Assembly: GCA_021613535.1 (NCBI GenBank)
Contig: CP075492.1
Location: forward strand, 1,364,001 to 1,428,000
Direction of reading: 5' to 3'
DNA from: Adineta vaga
Lineage: Eukaryota > Rotifera
DNA length: 64,000 nt
Of this stretch, positions 44,850 through 56,489 are shown in pieces (position 1 is the stretch's first letter; every line of letters starts with the position of its first letter). The notes beneath the pieces are model-generated. The model worked only from the letters and a program-made list of their open reading frames with translations, was not told where the DNA came from and ran no database searches. The position numbers and the translations under genes are program-made.

Positions 44850-47460
44850 TGAAGGTGTTAATTCAATGAGTAACAACATCGTTCACAGTTGATCTAGTTG
44901 AATTTCTTTTTTAAAAGTATTTACTTTTAAATCTTTATCATTGCCATCATCTGTATCCAGAGATACTAGATGTAAAAGTCGAAAACCCGGAAGAAAGCCG
45001 GAAGTCGGAAGAGTTCCGGAAAAACTTTCAAAATACGGAATCTTTCTGTAAAATCCGGAACGTCTGGCAACTCTGGGCACGACGCACTCTGGTACTATAT
45101 ATTGTTGTAATCCCAAGTTTTTAGTTTGAATATCAAATAAAGTTTGATGTAAAAAGCATAAAGTATATTTAGACATGTTTGAGGACAAATAGGTTGTAAT
45201 CATCGATAGACAATTTGTTGTATCTTCTTTTTCATCATCGATGTCAGAAAAAGAAGAAGATAATAGTTCATGAACTTTTAACAGGCTATCAATTGAGTTG
45301 TATAAACTAAGCCAACAAAGTTTGATATGCTGAAGTAAACGCTAAACAAATAACATTTTCATATTTATATAAAAACATTAAGAGTTTACTATATCTACTA
45401 GATAATCTTCTTCAACAAAGTCGAAATATTCTTTTAATTCAACAGCATGTTTTGCTGATGAACTAAAATAAGTATACAGTGTTGATAAAAACGATTCAAC
45501 ATCAAATGGTAAATGTCGATGAGACGCTTTGAACGAACTGGATAAAATATAACAATAACAATTTCCTAAGAGACGAAGAATGTACTTAGAGAAGAATTTT
45601 GCTGAAAAATCGTTCTATTACCTTTAAACAAGTTCGAAGCTTCAAGCTGTATAATGCGAAAACCGATTGATATCGACCAAAATCTATCTTTGTATTATCA
45701 GCACGGATCGATGTCAATTTTTGAATATCAAGATTATATTTTCTCGATAGATCACGTAATGTATCTACAATATTTATATCTGCTTCACGTGGTTGTTCTA
45801 CAACTTCTAATATAGATCTCACAATACCCGATTGAAGTGTAAAATAATTAATTATTAATGGAAACATCATTATATTTCCTCTGCTAGAGCCATCGAAAGA
45901 CAAAGAATAAAAAGATTGCTTTACTTGTTATATAATTCGAGAAGTAACATATGGAGCTAAAATTTGCAACAGATTTAATGAAAAGAAATGTTAATATTAA
46001 GGATATACAGTAAAGTGCAAAAACAATTGCCGTTTAGTGCATAGACTTTGTTCTAAGCTGTCTTATACGTTCTTTCAACGATCGTTCCTAGATTATTTGT
46101 AGATATTAGGTACTGTCTTTATATATTCAGTAAATCTGGTATTGCTCGAAAACTTCTATATAGTTTCATAAAAATGACTCATATTCCAGGTATCAGTCAT
46201 TTATGATCGGATCAATAAGTAGAAGTTTGAAACTACTGTACAACGATGACTGTCATCCACACTACGTATGATAAAATTGCCAAGGTCGAGGAACGTAGCA
46301 TTGAGTTACAGTGAAGCTAAGAATGTGGTTCATCCTTCATATATAGGTGAAACTACCGTATGACCACTTGATAGCGCAATAATCAATTCAGTTCATCCAT
46401 TCCACTAGATCATTTAATGAATAGATATGAATGAAAAACTTCGAGATATTGATAAACGGAAAAGATTCATACACAAAAAGTGCATTGAAACTCATGCGAA
46501 AGTTATAAGTTTTTGAAGTACTTCCAAGAACGTCAGATTATTGTCCCTTATGAGCTCGTAGAGAGTGACAAATTTTTAATGATTAATGTGTTTACAGAGT
46601 ACAGTATATTTGTAGTATCACCATATTAAGAAGTCCTCATATCTTACACTTCTGTTAGAAGAATCTTGAAAAGTCTCTCGGTAATTATTTTTGCACACTA
46701 CTGTGTGTTATAAAAATAAATATATTAACTAGTTTCTCGTATTTTTCTTTATTAGATAATTTATTTCTAGAAGTGCTACAAATTGAATTAACTTACGAAG
46801 GACATTTACTACTAATTAATGTGTTTTTGTTTTCCCACAGGTGATATTTTACCCAACATGAGATTCATCAAAAATCTTTTTGAGAAGATGAGCTGTACAT
46901 GACTGACTGATATAACTATATCCATGACGAACTCCATGAAAAACAAGACTAAGTTTAGCTGCAGTTAATTTAGTTAAAATCGATGATTGTGGAATAAAAT
47001 CAATAATTGATCGTGCTTAATGAAAAAAAAGAATCATTCAACAAATGTATTGAGTGTCAACATCATTACATAATTCTATACATTACATTTTTCTTTTGCT
47101 TAAATGTCAAATAAACGTTTATGATTACAGCTTGTTCAGCAGGACGATTAATAAGATAAATACCATCATTCAAAAATAGAAAAATCTGATTTACATATGA
47201 AACAATGAGCAAAATATTTATTAGATCGACATTCTATTAAGAAATTCTGCATATTTAGGATCTTCTAACTATTTCTGTTTGAAGATACAATGTCTTTTTG
47301 ACTTTGATGAATTGCTTTTTTTTTCATTGATATTGGTAGTTGATTTATTTCAGCTCCTAGACGATTCTTCACCTGTTGTTGTTGTTGCTTCTGAATCTTC
47401 AGAAACTTCAGCTTCAATATCGTTGTTCAATTCCATACAATTCATTATCTAGAAACCATT
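44850..47460 (-). pseudogene. Decayed hAT-superfamily transposase
   Basis: Minus-strand pieces in transposase order. Near 47460: acidic MNCMELNNDIEAEVSEDSEA. Near 47300-47150: QNFLIECRSNKYFAHCFICK, an N-terminal zinc-binding-like segment. At 46850-47010: AAKLSLVFHGVRHGYSYISQ followed by LLKKIFDESHVG. At 45586-45903: SFDGSSRGNIMMFPLIINYF and IRADNTKIDFG, the catalytic-core words of this transposase group. At 45240-45340: HIKLCWLSLYNSIDSLL, matching the conserved RWLSL segment. Frames change and stops occur between pieces, and a small inverted-repeat element is inserted at 44956-45078, so the gene is dead. An active copy would cut and paste its own element. No terminal inverted repeats were identified for it. 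Confidence 0.6.
44956..45078. repeat. Small inverted-repeat element (MITE-like) nested in hAT remnant
   Basis: The ends are CCAGAGATACTAGATGTAAA and, read on the other strand, CCAGAGTTGCCAGACGTTCC, giving 17-bp imperfect terminal inverted repeats. The interior is full of CCGGAA/TTCCGG words. Clear target-site duplications were not seen. A partial second copy is at 44350-44408. Confidence 0.6.
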
Positions 47461-48380
47461 GCAGAGAAAATCTAAAACTAGATGGCTTTTTTATATGCTA
47501 AGTATTTTTCAGACATAATAAGAAAAAAATTATGAAATAATGATGCATGAAAAAGAAGAATTTATTAAACTTTATTTTACCGTTCTGATAGCGAAAAGAG
47601 AATATAGAAGTGAATAATTCTAGACGAATTCAAGTTGTACGGTGATATATATTGATCAGTTCTTTACCAATACATTTTAATATAGATGTTCCTGTGAGAT
47701 GACAAAATTCTAAGGTAAAAATATTTCTAATTTTCATTAGAAGATCAGTTGTACCCACATCACATTAAAAAGTCGAAATGGGCACTGCAGCTGCGACACT
47801 AATTTCGCATTTGCGAAACGACGATTAATATTTTTATTATAATATTTCGCGAACATTCTCATAGAAATTGAAATAACAATGACGTAGATAGTTTATGTGT
47901 ACTTTTGTTAAAGATATTTAATATACAGCTGCGACACTAATTTCGCATTTACGAAATGACGATTAATATTTTTATTATCATATTTCAAGAACATTGCACT
48001 TACAAATTGAAATAATGATGACGTAGATAGTTTATGTGTTCTTTTGTTAAACATATTTTATATGCAGCTGCGACACCCATTTTAATATCCGAAATAATCA
48101 TTATCATTTTCATCATGATATTTGAAAAGAAATCTTCCATATAAATAACGGGAATTAATCAGCATAAAATACTTTCTTTCCTTTCTCATTCCAATTTTTG
48201 TCAGTTCTAAGAAACTTCAAAGTTGAATTCAACTATTCAAGTTTTAAATATTGAACTTCAAACAGGCCCTACGTGTGTGTTTGTGCTCCGCGGCACCCTC
48301 CCACAGGATAGGTCGTTGAAAAGTTGAATAGTTGAATTTAACTTTCGAGTATTACATGTATTATTTTTTCATCTACCAGA
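47461..48380. other. Upstream region of the cysteine-rich gene with a tandem repeat
   Basis: Contains the 138-bp-period tandem array at 47788-48150. Around 48215-48345 the word AAGTTGAATTCAACTATTCA and its near-inverse AATAGTTGAATTTAACTTTC face each other, possibly ends of another small element. Confidence 0.5.
47788..48150 (+). repeat. Tandem repeat, about 138-bp unit, 2.6 copies
   Basis: Units start CAGCTGCGACAC at 47788, 47926 and 48065. Units 1 and 2 share TAATTTCGCATTTxCGAAA, ACGATTAATATTTTTATTAT and GACGTAGATAGTTTATGTGT with few changes. Unit 3 diverges after its first 20 bases and is incomplete. Confidence 0.8.
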
Positions 48381-51300
48381 ATGCAAACGACAATGTTCAT
48401 ACTCCTATATACAATAGCTTTTGTACAACTCTCAAGCTGCTCAGTGATTGGTGAGTATCCTACGCAATATTGAAACTAGTGGAATACACCACAAACATAA
48501 TTTATTATGTTTAAAATAAAAACAGAAATATACTTGAAAAAAGAGTATAAAATACATAGGTTAATACGAAAACAAAACGTTCAGTTTTATTACGTATCGT
48601 GTCTGCTTCCACTTCCTCTACGCACTAAGAACGAACTAAGCATCGCTTCCCAACAAATAAGAGCGAGATATCATATCAACAAAATATAAAATCCTTCCAT
48701 TACGCCTTACATAATTTATAGGTAGGTTATCAGTTGCCCAAAATTGTGGTTCCCAGAATTGGTTCACAAATAAAGTCCACAATTGTGGACCAATTCTGGG
48801 AACCACAATTTTGGGCAAATGATAGTCATTCAATTTATAATCAAAATGATACATTTCTCCTCTAGCCACTAAACCATACCTAACTAATCCAAATACCTTC
48901 CCACTGAATATAAAATCAAATTAACTATGAAAACAATCCTAATACCTACCTCAACCGGAAAAACGCCAACTTTCACCGGCATATCATTTAGTATCATATG
49001 AAAACATTTTCCATCTACACCATATCTCCATCTCGCAGATATCTCCTATTTTTTACTATATCACCAATAACAATTTTATTCAACAATAATCACTTACATA
49101 TTTTCCCATCTATATCTCTAGCCGGTAACAACAATCCAGGCTCCTGCACTCCTTCCTGTAAAGGAAAATATACCGACTATCCACGAACATCCACTTGTTC
49201 CTTGGTGTGTCAAGAGACAGGATCGTTATTTTGCATAAAAGGCTCAACATTTTGTCCACAATCCGACGTTGAATTCGGTGGTTATTGCAACATTGGTGCT
49301 GGTAACTCAGGTTGTCCAGCAGGATTCTGTTGTGTGTACAGCACTTTGAACAGTACTGCACCATACCGCTGTTTACGATGCAAAGATTCATGTAAGTCAT
49401 TCAGAGATGCTGAACATCTTCGATAGTATTCAGTCAATATTTGAAAATACTTTGTATTTCATAACGTAATCTCTATACTTTTCTTTCTTTCAGCGTACAA
49501 ACTAAATATTCTACCTGTTGCAAAAGCTGCAGATTATGTCGCGAACTTCCCAAGTTCACCTTGCTGCTCTAGCATTTGCAATGGACCAGATACATCTGCT
49601 TCGAAGAGCAGTAGTTGTTCGGTAAATTGTGACGATGGTGGATGGGCATACTGTTACAACTCTTCCACATTCTGTCCAGCATCTCATTTTGAATACACCA
49701 GTTATTGTAACGCAGCTGCCGGTGATAAACCATGTCCATCAGGATTCTGTTGTATCCATAACACCTATTTCGCTGACAAACCATATCTTTGTATGAGATG
49801 TAACAATCTAGGTAAGTTAGATATACGCAGAACTTTTCCACTCGAATATCGGATTCGCCGTTTCAACAGCAATTGAATTCAGAAACAGTCTAAACCACAT
49901 TTCTTTCGTTCAGAATACAAATTGCCATGTCAATCCGTCGGTCCTACAAAAGCACCAGCGCCCGCAACAGTAGCAACGAAAGATCCTAAAAATGCCGGTG
50001 CATGTTGTTCTGGAACGTGCAGTGGAACATTCACCAGCAATCCAGTCACGAGCACTTGCTCTCTACATTGTGAAGACAAAGGTGGTTTCTTCTGTCAAAA
50101 AGAATCGACCTTCTGTGCCAACAACTACTTTGAATGGGCAGGTCCTTGCAACGCCACCGCTGGCGATCAAGCTTGTCCAACCGGTTTCTGTTGCGTTCAC
50201 GATAACTACTATGCCGACAAACAGTATGTGTGTCTCAAATGCAAAGACGGAAGTAAGTAACCAACAGAGTACGTTTTTGACCGTACAGAGCGATTTGCTG
50301 AATCGTGCAAATAAACTTTTCATGCATTGTACGTATTCTTCTTAGGTGCACCGGCTACTTGTTCATCCCAGTCTGGTAAAAACAAACCAGCAACAGCAGC
50401 ACCAGTGCCAACAGCAACGAAAGATCCTAAAGATGCCGGTGCATGTTGTTCTGGAACGTGCAGTGGAATATTCACTAGCAATCCAGTCACGAGCACTTGT
50501 TCATTGCATTGCGAAGACAAAGGCGGTTTCTTCTGTCAAAAAGAATCGACCTTCTGTGCCAACAACTACTTTGAATGGGCAGGTCCTTGCAACGCTACCG
50601 CTGGCGATCAAGCTTGTCCAACTGGTTTCTGTTGTGTTCACGATAACTACTATGCCGACAAACAGTATGTGTGTCTCAAATGCAAAGATGGAAGTAAGTG
50701 CTCGGCATAATCCTTTTATGACCGTACAGAGCGATTTGCTGCATCGTGCAAATTAACTTTTCATGCATTGCACATATTCTTCTCAGGTGCACCGGCGACT
50801 TGTTCATCCCAGTCTGGTAAAAACAAACCAGCAACACTAGCACCAGCACCAGTGCCAACAGCAACGAAAGATCCTAAAGATGCCGGTGCATGTTGTTCTG
50901 GCACGTGCAGCGGAACATTCACCAGCAATCCAAGCACAAAGACGAGCACTTGTTCATTGCATTGCGAAGACAAAGGCGGTTTCTTCTGTCAAAAAGAATC
51001 GACCTTCTGTGCCAACAACTACTTTGAATGGGCAGGTCCTTGCAACGCTACCGCTGGCGATCAAGCTTGTCCAACTGGTTTCTGTTGTGTTCACGACAAC
51101 TACTATGCAGACAAACAATATGTCTGTCTCAAATGTAAAGATCAGAGTAAGTGTTCAGTTCTTTCACGATTGCGCCGTGACAATCGATTCGTAGATATAT
51201 ATTACTCGAATTCCTGACCGGCATTTTCCTTTCTTAGGTGCAGTCCCCGCTTGTGCGTTGAAGAATGCTCCAGCAGCAGTAGCAACGAACACAAACAACA

Positions 51301-54034
51301 ATGCCGCTGGTTGTTGTTCAGGAACGTGCAGTGGACCATACACACCAAATCCAAGCACAAAGACGAGCACTTGTTCATTGCATTGCGAAGACAAAGGCGG
51401 TTTCTTCTGTCAAAAAGAATCGACCTTCTGTGCCAACAACTACTTTGAATGGGCAGGTCCTTGCAACGCTACCGCTGGCGATCAAGCTTGTCCAGTGGGT
51501 TTCTGTTGTGTTCACGACAACTACTATGCAGACAAACAATATGTGTGTCTCAAATGCAAAGACGGAAGTAAGTAACCAATAGAGTACTTTTTTGACCGTA
51601 CAGAGCGATTTGCTGCATCGTGCAAATTAACTTTTCATGCATTGCACATATTCTTCTCAGGTGCACCGGCGACTTGTTCATCCCAGTCTGGTAAAAACAA
51701 ACCAGCAACACTAGCACCAGCACCAGTGCCAACAGCAACGAAAGATCCTAAAGATGCCGGTGCATGTTGTTCTGGCACGTGCAGCGGAACATTCACCAGC
51801 AATCCAGTCACGAGCACTTGCTCTCTACATTGTGAAGACAAAGGCGGTTTCTTCTGTCAAAAAGAATCGACCTTCTGTGCCAACAACTACTTTGAATGGG
51901 CAGGTCCTTGCAACGCCACCGCTGGCGATCAAGCTTGTCCAACCGGTTTCTGTTGCGTTCACGATAACTACTATGCCGACAAACAGTATGTGTGTCTCAA
52001 ATGCAAAGATGGAAGTAAGTGCTCGGCATAATCCTTTTATGACCGTACAGAGCGATTTGCTGAATCGTGCAAATAAACTTTTCATGCATTGCACATATTC
52101 TTCTCAGGTGCACCGGCGACTTGTTCATCCCAGAATGGTAAAAACAAACCAGCAACATCAGCGCTAGTGCCAGCACCAGTGCCAACAGCAACATCAGCGC
52201 CAGTGCCAGCACCAGTGCCAACAGCAACGAAAGATCCTAAAGATGCCGGTGCCTGTTGTTCCGGAACGTGCAGTGGAACATTCACCAGCAATCCAGTCAC
52301 GAGCACTTGCTCTCTACATTGTGAAGACAAAGGTGGTTTCTTCTGTCAAAAAGAATCGACCTTCTGTGCCAACAACTACTTTGAATGGGCAGGTCCTTGC
52401 AACGCTACCGCTGGCGATCAAGCTTGTCCAACCGGTTTCTGTTGCGTTCACGATAACTACTATGCCGACAAACAGTATGTGTGTCTCAAATGCAAAGATG
52501 GAAGTAAGTGTTAAAGCGATTGGTTTTTTTAGGCGAATAATGTTAGGGATTTGGGAAAACGGTATTGGTTACTGTTTACCTGGCTTTTTTTAGATGCTGT
52601 TCCAGGTTGTGTATATTCTAAGCAAACAGTGATTCCTAGTATTAAAACAGAACCTGTCACCTCGGCGTCAACAAAGGCCTCCAGCAATATTGGTTCGACT
52701 GCTGCAAGTACTGATGAACCTAGCAGTACACCATCTGCTGCGGCTTCGATTGCTTCAAGTACTGCTGAACCAAGCAGTGAACGACCAAGCAGTACACCAT
52801 CTGCTGCTGCTTCGACTGCTTCAAGTACTGCTGAACCAAGTAGTACGCCATCTGCTGCTGCTTCGATTGCTTCAAGTACTGCTGAACCAAGCAGTGAACG
52901 ACCAAGCAGTACACCATCTGCTGCTGCTTCGATTGCTTCAAGTACTGCTGAACCAAGCAGTGAACGACCAAGCAGTACACCATCTGCTGCTGCTTCGACT
53001 GCTTCAAGTACTGCTGAACCAAGTAGTACGCCATCTGCTGCTGCTTCGACTGCTTCAAGTACTGCTGAACCAAGCAGTACACCATCTGCTGCTGCTTCGA
53101 CTGCTTCGAGTGCTGCTGAACCACGTAGTGAACGACCAAGCAGTACACCATCTGCTGCTGCTTCGACTGCTTCAAGTACTGCTGAACCAAGCATTACACC
53201 ATCTGCTGCTGCTTCGACTGCTTCAAGTACTGCTGAACCAAGCATGAACGACCAAGCAGTACACCATCTGCTGCTGCTTCGACTGCTTCAAGTACTGCTG
53301 AACCAAGCAGTGAACGACCAAGCAGTACACCATCTGCTGCTGCTTCGACTGCTTCAAGTACTGCTGAACCAAGCAGTGAACGACCAAGCAGTACACCATC
53401 TGCTGCTGCTTCGACTGATTCGAGTACTGCTCAACCAAGCAGTACACCATCTGTTGCTGCTTCGACTGAACCAGGTGCTGGACAAGCAGGTAATGGTTTA
53501 GTTGAAGTTGTAAATGATTGAGTATACATGGATAGTTGTTCTGAAACGACTATTTTTTTGAATGAGAATTGAGAAAAGTTTGTAGCAGGTTGAAGCGAAA
53601 TAAGTTTAGTGTTTCTGGTTCCATGGTTCCATCGGTGTTCGGGACCTCCGTATTAGTTTTCTACAAATGTCTTTAGGTTTCTTAGAGAAGTAGGATCCTG
53701 ATATAGTGAATAGTATTCACGGTGGATTTTTTGTGATGGAAGAGCTTGTTGGAAGTACAAAGTTGAGGTTTCTTTAGTCGTGTAATCGAGATAGCTTTTC
53801 TCCCATGTATGCTTTTTCGGTGGTGCGATATGTATACTAATATTGGTGGATAAAATTTCTTTTTTAGGTGATACAGTGGAAGGCGATGGCAACGATTCTA
53901 GTGATGATGACGATTCGGGTGATGATCAAGGACCAGAATCGACTGGCTATGTGACGCGAGTACGTATCGAAGAGAGTTTCGGATTGATGCACACTAATGT
54001 GCGCGTACGGAGAGCGGTTATTGTGAGCGCTTAA
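48381..54034 (+). CDS. Secreted modular cysteine-rich protein with Ser/Thr/Pro/Ala minisatellite domain
   Basis: Exons: 48381-48450, 49122-49391, 49494-49811, 49914-50252, 50346-50693, 50787-51146, 51238-51567, 51661-52014, 52108-52503, 52594-53489 and 53868-54034, every intron in phase 1. Exon 1 is a signal peptide (MQTTMFILLYTIAFVQLSSC). Exons 2-9 each encode one module of 80-130 residues. Its core words are CCSGTCSGTFTSNP, CSLHCEDKGGFFCQKESTFC, GPCNATAGDQACPTGFCCVH and YVCLKCKDGSK; exons 4-9 are nearly identical. Each starts with a Pro/Ala linker. Exon 10 carries repeats of SSTPSAAASTASSTAEP with optional SSERP, a likely O-glycosylated stalk. The last exon is acidic (DSSDDDDSGDDQG) and ends in VRRAVIVSA. 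One base missing at about 53243 shifts exon 10; adding it gives 3849 nt (1282 residues) and restores splice phase. Likely extracellular matrix, mucus or lorica-type protein (inference). Confidence 0.8.
48734..48818. repeat. Perfect 29-bp inverted repeat in intron 1
   Basis: Arm 48734-48762 (TTGCCCAAAATTGTGGTTCC and nine more bases) is exactly complementary to 48790-48818. The 27-base loop itself contains the palindrome TCCACAATTGTGGA. It lies in the 671-bp first intron of the cysteine-rich gene. Confidence 0.95.
52715..53475 (+). repeat. Coding minisatellite (51-bp unit with optional 15-bp spacer)
   Basis: The unit encodes SSTPSAAASTASSTAEP and repeats about a dozen times, some copies followed by a 15-bp unit encoding SSERP. 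High identity implies recent slippage or gene conversion. Long open frames on the opposite strand are a by-product of the repeat. Confidence 0.9.
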
Positions 54035-54754
54035 TTTAAAATTAAACGTATGTATTGAGATGATTATGGTCATGGATTCGTCTGTTTTTACGTTTACGGT
54101 TAGCCTTCGTAAAATTTAAATACTCTTGTATTGACTTAAGATTGATCTGTTTAGCCGTCATATGATGAAAGTAGAAGTTGCTGTATAGTATATTAATTTC
54201 GAGCGACTGTGGAAAGAATTCGTTATAGTGTTTAGAGATGAAGTAAAAATTTTGAGTTGAAATCAGAATAGAATCTGTACTTTAAAAAGTGAAATATTGT
54301 TGTCGGGAGATGTTTTTTGGATTAAACGATCTGAATGATTGAACGATCACAGTTTTAGTATATAGGCACTTCACACGATTTATTTCATGTAATACCAATG
54401 AAACATTGAAGACTATATTTACCGATACAACTTAGCGCAGTTTTGTAATCGTTTTAATTTTTTTATCGAATTTTGCTAGGATGATTGAAGTTTTATTTTG
54501 ATTATAGGGAAAATTGACAAATTATTCTCATCTTTGTAACTGACTGAGAAATAAGATTATCCTTATTTGGATGGTTCACTGAAACGAACTTTAATTTTGA
54601 ATATTGAAATGATGAAATAAAAAGGAAGTGAAAATGGATGTTTGCTAGCATTAATAGTCTTTTTGAAAGAGATATTCGAAGAAAAAATTTATGGTTCATG
54701 CTTGAGAAACCTTAGGAGAACACTGAATATATATAATATCGTTCATGAATTTAG
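54035..54754. other. Spacer downstream of the cysteine-rich gene
   Basis: AT-rich; no gene or hairpin seen. It may be 3' UTR plus the intron or promoter of the next exon. Confidence 0.5.
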
Positions 54755-55105
54755 GTTGCCACTACCACACCCAGTGTTAGTTCTAACAACAATGCTAACT
54801 ATCAGAGTCCATGTGGTAAATGTGCTTTACGTTACATATTTTCATCGTTCTGCGTCGAAGGTCTTACGCTTCAACAACTGCCTAAACGCGCTGGAAAAAA
54901 ATTTGCTCAAAACTTGAAAAAGTATATCAAGAATGAATTGGGAAAACGTCAAGAAAGAGGCTTGAAAGAAATTAAAGTTACAAGTTTTACGAATTTCAAT
55001 CGTAAAAATTTAATTGTCGAATTTGTTTCTACTGTTGATCCGAAACTTCATTCACAATTAAATAATGCTATACGCCTTGTCCTTCTCAAATTGAATGTAT
55101 GTTAA
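54755..55105 (+). CDS. Orphan terminal exon of an unrecognised gene
   Basis: An open frame of 351 nt begins right after an acceptor-like GAATTTAG (phase 0) and ends in TAA. It encodes VATTTPSVSSNNNANYQ, then SPCGKCALRYIFSSFCVEG, and a basic, well-structured C-terminal half (KNELGKRQERGLKEIKVTSF, LIVEFVSTVDPKLHSQLN). The wording SxCxxC...IFSxFCVEG...LQQLP suggests a folded extracellular or membrane-proximal domain. No upstream exon or ATG could be linked; its phase does not fit the phase-1 exons of the cysteine-rich gene. It may be the last exon of a separate gene or an orphaned duplicate. Family not recognised. Confidence 0.4.
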   Translation, partial: VATTTPSVSSNNNANYQSPCGKCALRYIFSSFCVEGLTLQQLPKRAGKKFAQNLKKYIKNELGKRQERGLKEIKVTSFTNFNRKNLIVEFVSTVDPKLHSQLNNAIRLVLLKLNVC

Positions 55106-56489
55106 GTTTTCTCATTTATTATCTTTTACATTGTTTTCTTTTAGGTCAATAAAGCATTCGAATAATCACAAAATTAATAACATTAAAAACAACTTCATTA
55201 CCCATAATATTTCCCAATGCATTACTTTATTCTAATTTTATTATTGATGAAAGGATGTTCTTCTAAGAAATAATAAAAGATCTTCATTGCAATTCATATT
55301 TCTGTATTAATATTATAACTAATGTATTAAAGGATGAAGTTTTTCTCATTTATAAATGATTCATCGGTGTAGAAGTGGGTTGAGTCTTTGTCGAGCACTA
55401 AAAAGACGCCAAATGATAAACTCTTAGCGTTGATCGGAGTGTAAAGTATGAAAAATCATCTTTCCGCTTATCAGTCGTTTAATCTACCCCTAAAACTAAC
55501 AAAAATTTCGTTTTGCAACTCAAAACATGCGTTCCGAAAGCGTTTAAAAAAAACTGTCAAACGACATTTCATACTTTTCACCTATGCTAAACCTTTATCG
55601 AAAGTATATTAGATTGATAAAAACAATTGTTTCCCTACATGTATATGTTTCTCAAGACGTATATCAGAAACAGATATATTTTGATGGGTGTGAGTGTGGG
55701 ATGAGGACTGGCAAATTATCTACGCCCACACCCAAAATAATATCAATCATAAAATACAACATAACGATAAATATGTGTTTCTATACTATTATAATTATGA
55801 ATAGTGTATATTACTTACGTGTGCGATGAAAACTGACATTGTTTCTGCCAAGAATTTTGATTGAGAAATTTTCCCTTTCATATTGAAAACAACCAGTATG
55901 TATCAAATATTGATCACCAAGTTAAGAGTAATTCTGTGTAGATTATCATTAACCTTGCTTGAGATTCAATTTGCCGATTGAATGGCTAAATAAAATTCAT
56001 GTTCATACATAAAAATGGATATAGCTATATACTTCTGCTGTTGCTAAGAATAGTATATATAACATTTTCGTTCACTGTTGCCTGTATTGCTTCATAATAG
56101 CATTTTGAGAATTGCCAACAAAAACCACTGTGATGTATTGGGTGATCTCTTGTCAATATAGATGAGTGCATTGATGCAATGACTGATTCAACATCTATTC
56201 AGTACAAACATAAATTAAAGGCAAAAACAAATATATAGAATGTATATAGTCTCATTTTAATTTAAGATTGAACAAAAGATTTCAGTTTATAGAAAAAATC
56301 AAAATGTGGAAAAGTATATTACTCACCGATGTGTTGAAGATAAACAATATTTGAACCTAATAAGATGTATTGATTAGAAGTTCAAGTATAAATTTGAATT
56401 GATCTTTATTGCAACATTTACCATACCAAACAATTCAATTGTGTGTAGGATTAAATCGATCAAAATAATCTTTATTTACATGACCATAG
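55106..56489. other. Intergenic region
   Basis: AT-rich with the hairpin at 55685-55734. No gene supported. Confidence 0.55.
55685..55734. repeat. telomere-like hairpin
   Basis: ATGGGTGTGAGTGTGGG pairs with TACGCCCACACCC; this copy lacks the flanking TTGAGG/CCTCAA. Confidence 0.65.

Noticed and set aside
52529-53450. Long open frames on the minus strand and in other plus frames over the minisatellite
   Set aside because: They are by-products of a repeat unit whose length is a multiple of three; only the Ser/Thr/Pro/Ala frame connects to flanking exons in phase.
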